Of a DNA stretch of 64,000 bases, positions 48,561 to 60,209 are shown piece after piece (positions within the stretch are counted from its first letter, which is position 1; the number at the start of each line of letters is the position of its first letter). The DNA comes from Sophora flavescens (Eukaryota; Streptophyta; Magnoliopsida; Fabales; Fabaceae). The notes under the pieces are model-generated. The model was not told the DNA's origin. It ran no database searches and was given only the letters and a program-made list of their open reading frames with translations. The stretch lies in the NCBI GenBank assembly GCA_030762895.1, contig CM061070.1, positions 32,205,652 through 32,269,651 on the forward strand, read 5' to 3'. The translations under genes and the position numbers were made by a program.

Positions 48561-49564
48561 ACTGAAAAAGAGTTGCTGCTTTAACCCCTACTCATGCACT
48601 ACCCACAGAAGTGCAAGGATCCGGGCACATTTACGATTCCATGCACTATTGGGGATAGAAGATTTGAAAATTGCATGCTGGATTTGGGAGCCTCTATCAA
48701 TGTCATGCCTACCTCCATCTTTAACAACCTTGATCTTGGTCCCTTGCAGATACGAGTCTCACCATTCGATTGGCCAACGGGACCAGGTGCCCGCCCATGG
48801 GAATGGTAGAAGATGTGCTAGTGCAAGTTGATGATTTGATCTTCCCAGCTGACTTCTACATCCTGGACATGGCAGGAAAGACACATTCCAGTAAATCACC
48901 AATCATCCTGGGCCGACCATTCATGAAGACAGCTAAGACTAATATTGATGTTGATGATGAGACCATGTCTATGAAGTTTGGGGATATAGTTACAAAGTTT
49001 AACATCTTTGATGCAGGGAAACATCCAGTGGAAGAGCACTCCGTTTTCCACATAGAGCTGCTTTCTGAGACTATTGAGGACACCCATGAGGACTTGTTTT
49101 CTAATTTTCCATTTATTTCTGGCTTTGATGATATTTCTGCATGTCCTGATTGTACTAACACTAACCATTGTGTGGTTTGTGCTGAGATTACTGCATGTTT
49201 AGCAGGTGATAAATTTGTCGGTCAAAGTGGATGAGAAACATGCGTAGAAGATGAAGCAGCGTCGGAGACCCTCCCTACCTATCTGCCACCTCCCCCTGGG
49301 AAGCCACCAGAGGAAATGGATTTTGCACCATGGATAGTTCAAGGGATTAAAGCCAAATCCTATTGGGAGGACTTTGTTGATGAAGCGGTCGTCTTTGACC
49401 CAAGAGGAGGTGATGAGTCCGCCGCATTGAGCAAGGTCACCATCATTGGCAAGTGTTTACTCATATATCAAGGATGCAAGTTATGGGACCATGGAATGAA
49501 CTCTACCTCTTTGGCCTTAGGCTACAAGAAATGGGATCCAGGCGGAAGCTCCCGCATACACTGA
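48561..49564 (+). pseudogene. Athila-like aspartic protease region of element C
   Basis: CKDPGTFTIPCTIGDRRFEN then CMLDLGASINVMPTSIFNNL carries the catalytic Asp in DLGAS at about 48681, the Athila variant of the D(T/S)G motif. After a frameshift near 48770 it continues DVLVQVDDLIFPADFYILDM, PIILGRPFMKTAKTNIDVDD. A TGA stands at 49232-49234, after which a linker (PPPPGKPPEEMDFAPWIVQG) runs to 49564. Sequence then passes straight into the 3' noncoding region: the RT-RNase H-integrase segment is deleted. Confidence 0.85.
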
Positions 49565-51039
49565 CACTTTACAGGGAGTACCCTTTCCTTTCCCTCACTA
49601 TGATTTTATAGTTCTGTTGTTCATTGGGGACAATGCATGATTTAAGTGTGGGGGAGGGAACTAGTTGTAGTTTTGTTGTATAGGGAACTAGTTGTAGTTT
49701 TGTTGTGTCTTGTTTGTTTCATTTTTTTTGAATAAAGCTCCTGAATAATTTGAGAAGCTCAGGAGTTGTGTTGAGTCTTTTGTTGGCAAGTTTGATGGAT
49801 TTTGATTGATGTTGCACAGATTGCTTGCATGATTGATATGTGATGATTCCCCCTAGGCTGAAAAATTTTTAAAAGTGATTCCCATGTGACATTGAAAACT
49901 GAACTTTGAGATTTTGTTGTGATGGCATGATTTATGATAAGTTTGGGGTGATAGGAAGCACACACTAGGGATAGAATCTCTATCAAACAATTTGCATGAA
50001 TGTCCAGGTGAGGTTTTGAGCCTCCAACATGTTTTTGACTCGTGAGAAATCACTTTTGATTGCACTTTCCTGAATTTGCTTGAATCTCTTTATGGTTTGC
50101 ATGATTATGTGTTTGCTTCAGATGATTTAGGCGTTTTCTTTGTAAATAGCTACTTAGCCTAAAATAACCATCCCTAATGCATGTTCCCTAGTTAGCCCCA
50201 TTGAGCCTATTAGCCTGTTAATTCTTGATAACCTAATGTTATAAGCCCAAAATCTGGAAAACCATGTTAACCCGATCTTAGGATTAGGAGAGCATGGAAT
50301 CTTAGAATGGGTGCAAGAAACTAAAGTTTGGGGTGGCCGCAAGGTGTAATATGTTGTTTGCGATTGAAAAAAAAGAAATAATAGAAAAAGAAAAATATAT
50401 ATAAAAAAATTTAACAGTGCAAAAATGCCAAAAAGAAATAAAAAGGTTGTAGTCACCCAAGGCAAATGAAAAATGAGAAAAGGAACTTGAGTGGAAATTC
50501 AAAGTGTAAATAATGTTCATGCTCTCTTAGTTCCTAGGGTCTTCAGCCTAGTTCCTTTGTATATCCTACCCTTAGCCAGGCTCTATTACAACCCATAAAA
50601 GACCTTTTGATGTTGCTTGCATGTTTTCTGTGGGAACCATTTTGAGATGAAAATCAAATTTATGGGAAGTGCTCTTAAAAGTGAAATTGAGTGAATTGTT
50701 GATAGCCTGACACAGACTGAGTGATTGAAAGTGAACAATAATTGCCCTTGTGAGGAAGGCGAGTTGTTTGGAATTGGTGATCTCCCTCTTGTGTGTGACT
50801 TAGATCCCTTGCTTAGATTTCTGATTGCCTGAATGATGAAATTCTCAATTGTTTGGAATGAATGAATGTGGGGATTGCTTTGCTTGAAAAAGGGGGGGAC
50901 ATTAAAGAAAACTATTTTGATGTATTGCTTGAATTTGTGCAAGGTTGATTGGATCTTTTAAGCTTGCCAGGTTTTGAGTCTTTTTATTTTTGAGTCTTAG
51001 TTTGCTTGGGGACAAGCAAAGTTTAAGTTTGGGGTATTT
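49565..51039 (+). other. 3' noncoding interior of element C
   Basis: T-rich untranslated region with GTGTGGGGGAGGGAAC near 49640 and the polypurine tract just before 51040. Minus-strand frames here lack any recognised domain. Confidence 0.6.
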
Positions 51040-52377
51040 TGATAAGCCTCTGGCTCATCTAGTTTTATGGCTAGTATGACCAGGGTTTTGTGCAAATTAT
51101 TTCCTATTTTCACCCAAATTAGATTAGATTGTCCTCAAGCAAGGTTTTGAGTCTCTAAAGTAGTTTTAGGTTAATTTAGCTAGTTTTGAGTCAAATAATA
51201 CACTTATAGTTGTGTCTTTGTTTTCAGGTTAAGTTGGAAGTCAAGAAAATAAAGAAACAGGGGATTCGCCTCATGACTGACTCTTCGCCTCGCGACCCCG
51301 GCCAGACTGTTCCAAGAAAATGCAAGGTCTCCGGGTTCGCCCGCGAAGAAGATCTCGCCCCATGAGTCACCCAAGCCTGAAAAGTCAGAGACGATCACGG
51401 CTTGCCCGTGTTGAAGGTCACGGCTGTGGCAGGTTTGAAGTTGAAGAGTCTCGCCTCGCGAGCATCCATTCGCCTCGCGAGTCTGGAAGTCAGAAAGCAT
51501 CACGGTTGGCCCCTGATATTCATGACGGGCGTAATACGAAGACTCTTCAGTTTCTCTCCTCGCGAAGGTGTGTTCGCCTCGCGAGAATACCAAAGGTTGC
51601 AGACTGTTCACAAGATTCGCGTCGCGAGATAGTCTTCGCCTCGCGAAAGGGTGAAATTTCTGAATAGTATAAAAGGCTGTCTGGGCAGAATATGAGGGAC
51701 TTTTAGCTTCTCCATAGTTTTACATTTTTTTTTCTGTGTATTTCGTTATTGTTATGGAGAACTAAATTATTAGATTAGTCTACTGTATGAGAATTCCATA
51801 TACTTGAGGTTTTGTAATCCCTATTTTACTTGCTTTTCCCTTTTCAATACCACATTATACATTTATGTTTGTTATTTCAGGAGTGTGTAGTGTTGTATTG
51901 ATTCGTTTCAGTGATGTTATGTTTCTATACTAAATCGCGTTTGTTATTTCGCGTGTGTTCATTCATGTTCGTTTGTTCATGAGGGCTTAACCCCGTTTGT
52001 TATTTCGGGAATAGGAATATATATCCGTAGTAGCGATTGCGTTGTTAATTGTTGCTACAGCTGAAAGGGGATTAGAATCTTCTTAGGGCTTGGGATTACA
52101 TGAACCAAGGATAGTTGGGAATTCGAGAACAGTAGATTAATCGTTGTTTGCTATTTGATTATCTCTTTAAACTGCCCTGTTTTTAATTGCTCTGTTTTGC
52201 TTGTTACTTATTTGCATCCAAACCAAACCCACCCCCCAAACAAAAAAAAAAAAAAAACTGATTTTTGTGAAAAATAACACTTTAAGAGTCCTTGAGAGAT
52301 GACATCCGAGTTGTCGCCCTAAACTACATTTTTAAAACCCGCTCGTCCTTTTTGGCGCGTGCGCGACAGCGCGACCA
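51040..52377 (+). repeat. 3' LTR of element C
   Basis: Near-identical to 45338-46660. Differences I noticed cluster in the GC-rich palindrome block (51265-51420), plus an A-run expansion near 52240. Confidence 0.95.
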
Positions 52378-53883
52378 GTGATCAGGTTAGGATTTTCCTT
52401 TGGGGTTGTGTATTTTGAGAAAGTCAGTTTATGTGGTTGAAAACCTTTTTGAAAATTTGTTGTGAATAATGAAGTATTTTCAAGGGAAACCTGTACACTG
52501 TAGAAGAGTTTGCTTTTGAATAAAATAAGTCTATGTATGTTGGTGAGTATGATATAGTTTGTACTGTTGTGTTGACCCCATATTTTCAGACTTATGAAAA
52601 TAATAGGAGTTTTTCTGAAAGCAACTAGTAAACTTTCTTTTTAATTTATTTCTGCATGTGATTAGGAAGTAATGCCCAAGGGGTGTTACAATATCTGACT
52701 TTATTGTTATTATTATTGAATTGCTTTATGTGATACTTTGATATTTGAATATTTTGTTGATATTGTGATTATGCATAATCTGTCTGGTTTTAATATTGGT
52801 GCTTAGTGGATTTAAGCAAAGATATATGTGGTTTGGAAGATATTTGTTTGGGTGTAAGGATAATGGTGACTTAGAGGTGCCTAACCTAAATGATTTATTT
52901 TAAAGAGGAGTTATCATATAGAGTTCAGATTTTGATGGAAGGTTAAGGCACTAGGATATTAATAATATGGATTGGTGAGATTTATGTGTTTGTATTGTTG
53001 TTCACAACCGTATATTTGGAATATACGAGGTCAAGAGTTCTCGCTAGACCGTTCCACCTTAGAAATAGGTTGTGCAGATATAGTGTCATTGACTTTCATT
53101 GAGCACCCCTAGAAGGGGTGTGCACCGGGAGCATCGTGCAGCTATAGTGTCATTGCTTTGCATGAGCATTCTCACCATCAAAGAGAATATGCACCGGGAA
53201 TTTGGAACTCGTCGCTTGAACAACTGACTAACATTCCCCACGAGGAATGCATGAAGGAAATTGTAGTGGCCACGTCAGTATAAAAGTTTAGTTGTATGAG
53301 ATTGGGGTAGATAATGATACATTAATTTAGGATGATTTGTTAGTTATGTATGTTGATTATCTGTGACATTTATTGTATAATATACTATGACTCTTTTCCG
53401 TTTTTGATGATAGAAATGTTTCTTATCCCCTATATCTTTGTGTGTGTTGTATTTTATCTTCTATGAGATCATACGAGAAGACCCTGTAGCCGAGCTTAAT
53501 GCTGAAGCGTTGATTGGAATTCAGTATGAACCATATGCGAGAGGACGAGATGTGGTTTTCAGAAATATAGTTTAGTGTCTAGGGCCAGTGATTCTTATAA
53601 GACATTTTGTTTTCCGCTATTAATAGTTGTTTTAAGATGCCTCATTAGGGATCCTACTGACGGGATACCCTAGACAGTGTTTTAAATACTCTAACGCATA
53701 AACCTATGGTATGTATGTTATATATATGGTGTGTTCTTTGAATTTTTCTTCCGCTGTGTGTTTATAAGTTAAGTTTTAATTTTTACATGTTTCGGAATAC
53801 ACGTTTAACGTTAAGAGAGTGATTAAATAATTAATTATAAGATTTTAAGTTAATGGCACAAAGGGGCCCAACAGGGTGTCTCA

Positions 53884-55440
53884 CCCCACTGCACCAAATG
53901 TTACCAAGGTTTTCAAGAGGAAGAGAGTTGTGCAAGCTGAAGGAGAGTCTCAACCAGAAGAGACTGTGATCCCTAAGAAAAAGAGGACTACTGTGACAAA
54001 CAGGAAGCTTGTGTTACTTCCTACTCCCTCACCATTACCCTCACCACAGAAAGAATCATCACCTCCACCACAACAAATAGAACCAACCCCTACCAAAATT
54101 CCAACACCATCACACTAATTAACCTTACCTTCATCCACAACAACTTCCATTCCACAACCTTCATCACCACTACCCGCTTTGTCACCACAAAGAGCACCAA
54201 CACCACCCCCACATAAAACACCATCACCAACACCACAACCTCAACAGAAAACCCCTACTCCTCCACATGCTTCACCAAAGATTCCAACTCCTCCACATAC
54301 ATCACCTCTTAGACAACCAACACCTCCTTTATCCTCACATGTTCATGAACCTTCACCTCCATTCTTTGTCCCTATACCACAATCACCTGAACCACAAGTT
54401 TCTGAACCCAGTCCCCTTATTTCAGAACCTCATGTGTCTAAACCTTCCACAACTCCTTCATCTCCACCTAGACAAAACCCTCTTCCTTTGGCCTCCATAC
54501 CACCTTACCATTTATCCTCCAGAACCACACCTGTCTCTGTCTCAGATGAAAGCTCTTCACTCTTTCTGTCTGGAACTGATTTGGATGCCATTGCATCTTT
54601 GGAAGTTGAAAGGCAGTGTATAAAGCTGGCCAGAAAACAGAAGACTCCAAGAGCATGGATCCCTCTGCCTCATGTTTTCATGAAGACATCCACCCAAATC
54701 AAAGTGATGTCTGCCTCCATGACTCTGCAAGGAAAGCATAAAGTCATCAGTTTGCCTGGAAAACAAAAATTCTCTCTAATCAAATTGAATGACAGCAAAT
54801 GCAAGTTGAGGAAGAAGCTGCTCACAACTGAAACCCATCACAAGTTCTTAAAGGTCAAAGATGTTTACTGGAGATGTGGTTCCATTTTTGTTTGAAAGAA
54901 GAAGAAAAGAAAAATATTCTTGTAAGAGGTAGTCAAGCTTTTGCTCTTTACCCTTTCGCACCCTCAATCTATACCTTACCTCCCTTCATTATGGTTTTCC
55001 CTTTCTTTCTGTTAAACTTCCTTGAATCTACCCCTCTTACCTCCATAAATCTCACTAAGAGTTCTTATGAATTCCTTCTATCTGCTGTCACCTCACCCCT
55101 TAACTCTGAAAGAATTAAAGGGATTATTTATGAAATCCTTTCAAATAATGAGTATGTCTTACTGGATCCTAAACCAGAGACAACTGTTCGACCTGAAGAA
55201 CTACCATCTGCATCAGCAACTGCCCAGGCCACTTCAACTACTACTACTCAGGTAGTTGCTTATGATCCTGTTGCACATCAAAGGCTGGATGAAATGGCTT
55301 GAGTTTGCAGACATCATTCGAGAGACGGATGCTGCACTTGCTCAACAAGATGCTTTTCAGGCCCAGATGTTAGCACAGCAAGAGGCAATGCAAAAGATGA
55401 AGGAAGTCTTCTTTAAAAGTCAAGGAGGTCCTAGCTCTTA
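53884..55440 (+). pseudogene. Third ORF of the SIRE-like element, 3' part
   Basis: Resumes in frame after solo LTR A: TAPNVTKVFKRKRVVQAEG, then a Lys-rich segment and a long Pro/Ser/Thr-rich low-complexity region (about 53990-54530). A more globular part follows (SLFLSGTDLDAIASLEVERQ). After frameshifts come ITSPLNSERIKGIIYEILSN-like text and a short coiled-coil-like C-terminus (ALAQQDAFQAQMLAQQEAMQ) ending at stop 55438-55440. A TAA at 54116-54118 and shifts break it. Pro-rich then coiled-coil is usual in SIRE third ORFs; function unproven. Confidence 0.65.
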
Positions 55441-55891
55441 GGTTTTAGGATTTAGTCTTTCTTCATTTCCTTCTTGAGTCATGCAATGTACTAGTCAGTG
55501 ATGTCCATCACTTGTAATCTTTGACTCTGAATATATGAAATGAAATGATGTTTTGGTATTCCTTTTGGCTCTCTAATAAATATTTGCTTTACTTATCTTT
55601 TTTTATTGATTCCAAAAGGGTGAGGAAATATAAAAATAGAAATACAGCATGTAATGATATGACTTCATGAATTTATGACTGTCTGTTTGCTAAATTTTTT
55701 GTTTTCTGCTCCGAAATAATCTGTGTGAATCTAATATCAGTTATAATACCTGGTTTTTGCTCTAATAACTTGTTTTATCTAATGCATAAACTAAGGGGGC
55801 GCATAGTATACTCTGATTAACTATATTTGTTTGAAAATTTCTATTATTATCCTTAATATTCAATAAAATCAGAAATGTTATTTGTCATCAT

Positions 55892-55906
55892 CAAAAAGGG
55901 GGAGAA
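55892..55906 (+). other. Polypurine tract of the copia element
   Basis: AAAAAGGGGGAGAAA abutting the 3' LTR. Confidence 0.88.
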
Positions 55907-57476
55907 AGTTGAGACCTCATAAGTCCGAGACACATTCCATGTGTAGCTTCTCTAAGTTTTGATGAATCCAAATAGATTAAGTATGATAATATTGAACCAT
56001 ATGAAAGTACTGACATGTCTGATAAGTGTGCAGGAAAATAGACTTAAGACCACTCGTCTATTTTATGACTCGCCTATTTTTTGGTAGAGCCCAGTTTTTA
56101 GACTTGTCTAAAAACCAATCGTCTAAAAATTCAGTCAACACGGTCAAAGACCAAGTCAATGCTCAGTCAAGATTCAAATATACTTGATGACGTGACAAGA
56201 AACATCTGTCTGAAGAAGACCCTGTGGAGCACCCGTCTAATTTTTTGGAATACCCAAGCACCCGTCTAGTTTTGGACTGCAGAAGCACCCGTCTAATTTT
56301 TGGATTGCTTTGTACCCGTCTAAATTTCCAACACTGTTACAATGTCAGCTTGTCAGAAATGAAGTCGAAGTCACCTTATTCAAATTAGATGCCTTCCTTA
56401 ATGATCTCGAAGACCTCTGGACAATAACACAAAGGATAAAGAATAAAGAATGTTTGTTTCAAGGTTTTAAGGAATAAACACTCAGTCTCTGTACAATAGC
56501 AGTAACTTTTTAGCTGTTTAAGTACACACTAAAAAGTGCTTTCTGGAAAGTGAACTAAGTGCTGCACTGAAAGAGGAAAGCTTTCTGCTACAAGTACAAG
56601 AAGACTGCTGCTGCAACTCTGAAACAACAGCTGCTCCGAACAAAAGTGCACTCTTAGACAACCTTATCAAAGCTCAACATTTCTAAGCATTTAATGTTTA
56701 CACAGAACGACTCTTTGCCATTAATGGTGTCCTAGAAGCTCAAATCAAAAGAACACACTTTTCGAAGCTGTGTCTAACGGATCAAATTGATTGAAGTCTT
56801 TATATAGACCAAACCATGAAGATGAAGACAAGAAGTTGAATATCATTAAGAACACTGTGCAAGAAACATTTACTCGCTTCATTAAATACTTCATTCTTTC
56901 ATTGAATATTCATTCAATCATTCGAATTTAATTTGCAGTCTTTCATACTTCATAATTATTCCACTCTCTGAGTATGATCTGAAATATTTGCAAGTTGTAT
57001 TAATTATACAAAACCTTTACTCTTTTCTAAGTTGAGCTTGAAGAGGCTAGGTGAGCAAATAATACTTGTTTGAGTATTGAGCCTGGAGAGGCTAGGTGTG
57101 CAAAGAATACTTGTACTGTAATCTGATCAATTATAGTGGAAACTTGGTGCTGCCAAGAAACTGGATGTAGCCCTTTGGATTTTAGGGTGAACCTGTATAA
57201 AATCACGAGTGATATTCCTCTTCCCTTATCTCTTTAATTTACTTAAGAGTATTTGTTTATGCTTTTAACTCGGGGAGTTAATATTTTGAATATCAAACTT
57301 TGTTTTACCCTTCTCTGTCTACACGTGTGCTCTGTCTTAAAATCAATCGTGTCACTCGTATAATTTTCTGTTGCTTTATTTTTGCTTGTTGTGCCTGCAA
57401 AAATAATTTCAAAGTTTTCTAAAAAGTTGGTAAACACAATTCAACCCCCCTTCTTGTGTTAACTTTGGTTATTTCA
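55907..57476 (+). repeat. 3' LTR of the copia element
   Basis: Matches the 5' LTR but is ~47 bp longer, mostly from a tandem duplication of the GAAGAGGCTAGGTGWGCAAA segment at 57030-57118. Ends GGTTATTTCA before target copy AATAA. Confidence 0.92.
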
Positions 57477-57505
57477 AATAACTATTATTAACCGAGCGTG
57501 GTAAA

Positions 57506-60081
57506 TGTATCACCTCGTTTTTCGTTAAGTGCTTTTATGTATGTTGTTTGGTTGTTTAAGCCTTAGGACTTAGCTTAGAGTTGTTGTTGTTGGGAGCTCA
57601 ACGGGATTTCTAGGCTAAAATCCCTTTCTTAGGCTTGTGTCTTGTGACTGTCTGAGTCACAAGCACGGCCATGCTCAATAGATAGCACGCCAGTGCTTGT
57701 TGGTTGAGCGCGTCTCAGGATGCTAACTTAAGCACGCCCCGTCGTTGAAAGGCACCGCGCCTCGTCGGCGCTATGTTGAGCACGACCATGCTCAACGAGG
57801 AGCACGACCGTGCTCAGGTCTGATGCCTTTATATATAGAACAGTAACCGAGGGTTTCTCATAAACCCTATTCTGGCTCAAATATAAACCCTGTTGTGGCT
57901 AAGAGTGTTCTTTCCCCCTTTTCCTCTAAACTCAGTATGTTCTAGGAGTTTTAGAAACCCTTGGGAAGTCCTTGTTCTTCTGTGCCAATCGGTGTAGGTA
58001 ATGGTTTCTCCCTCTTTTGGTTTCCCTTTCTGGTATTTAGATTTGGGAACTAATGATTTGACCTTTTCTGTTTAACCAAGGCTTGGAGAGTTAACTGAGC
58101 CGTTCGAGGGATGTGTTGGTTTACTGTTGAGTTTTCACTATCAGATTCTTCATACCAGGTATGAGGAGAAGGATAACGTAATCATTAGGCTTGGGGGTAG
58201 CGTAAGATAAGGGGTTCCCAGAGCCCCATTAATGTTGTTGTTAATTGTTGTCTATGCCATGTTATATTTGATAATATGACTAATTGCCATAATTGTTATT
58301 GGTTATTGAGTATACCTGTTATAATGCCTATTTGGTATGTTTGAATGAACTGTTTATGATATTGTATGTCAACTACTGTATTAAATGTTATACTTTATGT
58401 CATGATGTGTTGGTTGCGATGGTATGCTGTTTATGACATGAATATGTTGGTTGAGTATGTTGATTGGTTGAATGAATGATATCGGTTGAGAATGTTGAAT
58501 TGTTAATAAGACCCTAATTGGCTAAATATGACTCTTAATTAACATAACGGTTAAGGGATTAATTCCCCTAATGTTTCATAAAACAAGAACTTAGTAGTGA
58601 GACGTGAAGTTTATGCCAACTGGTTTAGTTAAGACCATAGGATATGATTTAAGAGCGTCAGGGAGGTTTTAACCCCAAGAACACCATGAATCTTCCCTGT
58701 AACAAGATGCGGCCACTCCCAGGAGCACAGCCATGCTGAACAGGGAGCACGGTCGTGCTCCCAGTTTGAATCTGGAAGATGGCCGCACATTGAGCACTAC
58801 CACGCATGACAATGAGCACGAACATGCTCCATTTAGGTGGCAGCACGGTCGTGCTGAGGTGAGCACGCCTGTGCTCCCCCTACTGGTCAGAACGTGAACT
58901 TAATGAATTAAATTGGTGTTTTACCCCAAATGTCCCCAATAATGAAATAAAACACCAATCGAATGAACATGGGTTAGATAACTCATTTAAAGACTAATTA
59001 AGATAATTAATAATAATAAGTTGGTTAAGCCGGTGCCTAATGGGTTGCCGCACGTTGATAAGCTTTGGTGCTTTTTGGCCAAAGTGGCCTCGAAGCTTTT
59101 TGGTCGAGGTGTTGATGAGTTGATCCTTGGTGCTTTCTGGCCAAGAGGGCCTTGACCCTTAAGGGTTAGGGTGTTGGTGTTGATGTTGGTGATAAGTCTT
59201 GGGTGCTTATTGACCCAAGCGAAGGAGGTGGTTGCCCTTGTTTGTTGTTGTGCTCATGCACCACGCATCGGAGTTGATAGTTGGGGAAGATCAACATAGG
59301 GGAGGTCATCCAAGAGTACGGCGATCTGGCTGTTCGCGGGTGGTTCTCCCAAGGTTTGGTGGACCGTTCGCCCCCTTGGTGGTGCATCCAAGGTATGGTG
59401 TGTCGGCTATCCAAGGGGTTCACCCATGGTTTGGTGGACTACCAGTGTTGGTGCTTTTTTGCCAATGTCCACATGTAACTCCGAAGTTGGCTTCCTGAGA
59501 TAGTTTGGATCCACATGCATAATGGAGTAGCAGAGTAGTGTTGCACCGCATAACATATGTTAGTTGAAATAACATGTTGACGTGATTATATTATGTTGAT
59601 GATATATGTTGTATATTGCTATGCCATGCTATGATGTATGTTCATCTTGCTTACTACTTCCATGCCGATGTGTTTACATGTTTTCTTGCTCTCCGTTTTC
59701 TCTGTTTCTGTTTTGGCATGTATCTCTTTATGCAAAGGATGGTGAGCAGCCAGTGGAGGAGTGACTCTAAGGAGCCGCGACTCTAGTAAGGATTTCAGTA
59801 GTTATAGTTGTTATTAGTTTAGTTGTTTCAGTTTTTATTCCGAGGATTTATTCCGGAACGGTTATACCAGCTCTGTATGTGACATCAGGGTTGGGTTATG
59901 TTTTCCGTTTTATGGTTATGTTATGTTTTATTTTCTTTTTTGAAAACTTGTATTTCCGTGTTGAGACGTTACAATGTGGTGCTTTCTATCCAGTTTTTAT
60001 TTTATGAAATAAATTCATGTTTTTATCCTACCTCTTTATTTAAATGTTTTATAAATAACATGCGGGGTAGAGGGTGTCACA
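57506..60081 (+). mobile_element. Solo LTR E (same family as D, plus orientation)
   Basis: TGTATCACCTCG ... AGAGGGTGTCACA, flanked by GTAAA (57501-57505 and 60082-60086). No internal genes. GC-rich dyads (GAGCACGACCATGCTC, GAGCACGACCGTGCTC) at 57660-57816 precede TATATATAG at 57829. A second cluster of the same dyads lies at 58715-58880, absent from LTR D. Confidence 0.85.
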
Positions 60082-60209
60082 GTAAAGGTTTCTTCTCGAG
60101 TGGGATAGGTTCATACCTTGTCATAAGAAGGAGATTGATGGAGTTGTTGGAATGCACCATAATTTATAAGTGTCGTTGTAGGGTTGCTCAGGCTATTTAA
60201 TTGGCAGCA

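Larger units (their letters stand above)
45338..52377 (+). mobile_element. Athila-like gypsy retrotransposon C, gag-protease only
   Basis: LTRs 45338-46660 and 51040-52377, target duplication GTGAT (45333-45337 and 52378-52382), PBS TGGCGCCATTGCCGGGGAC at 46666 and purine-rich AAGTTTGGGG before the 3' LTR. The ~4.4-kb interior encodes only gag and an aspartic protease; RT, RNase H and integrase are absent. It ends in the GGGGACAATGCATGATTTAA text common near Athila 3' regions. LTRs are very similar by eye, and C is the innermost insertion, so it should be among the youngest here. Confidence 0.9.
40755..52690 (+). mobile_element. Solo LTR B (gypsy-like), interrupted by C
   Basis: Starts TGTAACATCCCGTTTTCTAG, ends AAGGGGTGTTACA, with ATATC at 40750-40754 and 52691-52695. 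Without C it is about 4.9 kb, of which ~0.57 kb is a LINE fragment. No own coding genes were seen. A solo LTR is the simplest reading, but a very decayed complete element is not excluded. Confidence 0.75.
38840..53883 (+). mobile_element. Solo LTR A (gypsy-like), interrupted by B
   Basis: Starts TGTAACAGCCCGATTTTTGG and ends GGGTGTCTCA, flanked by CCCCA (38835-38839 and 53884-53888). Taking out B (40755-52695) leaves about 3.1 kb with no gene, PBS or purine tract, as expected of a solo LTR. Removing A and one CCCCA restores the copia frame ACASIP-TAPNVTK exactly. Near 53080-53190, two ~55-bp segments containing TATAGTGTCATTG and TGCACCGGGA repeat in tandem. Confidence 0.8.
31151..57476 (+). 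mobile_element. Ty1-copia retrotransposon, SIRE/Maximus-like, interrupted
   Basis: LTRs 31151-32673 and 55907-57476, target duplication AATAA (31146-31150 and 57477-57481), primer-binding site TGGTATCAGAGC at 32676 and purine tract AAAAAGGGGGAGAAA before the 3' LTR. Gene order gag, protease, integrase, RT, RNase H is copia-type. An additional downstream ORF with a proline-rich tail places it in the SIRE/Maximus group. A 15-kb nest (38840-53888) lies inside that third ORF. Native length is about 11.3 kb. All ORFs carry stops. Confidence 0.92.

Noticed and set aside
59166..59498. Overlapping frames on both strands in LTR E
   Set aside because: Within a solo LTR; internal GGTGCTT/TTGGTGG repetition keeps several frames open and no domain is seen.
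24639..60081. D and E as the two LTRs of one large element
   Set aside because: They are in opposite orientation and each has its own different 5-bp target duplication (AGACC and GTAAA), so they are independent insertions.
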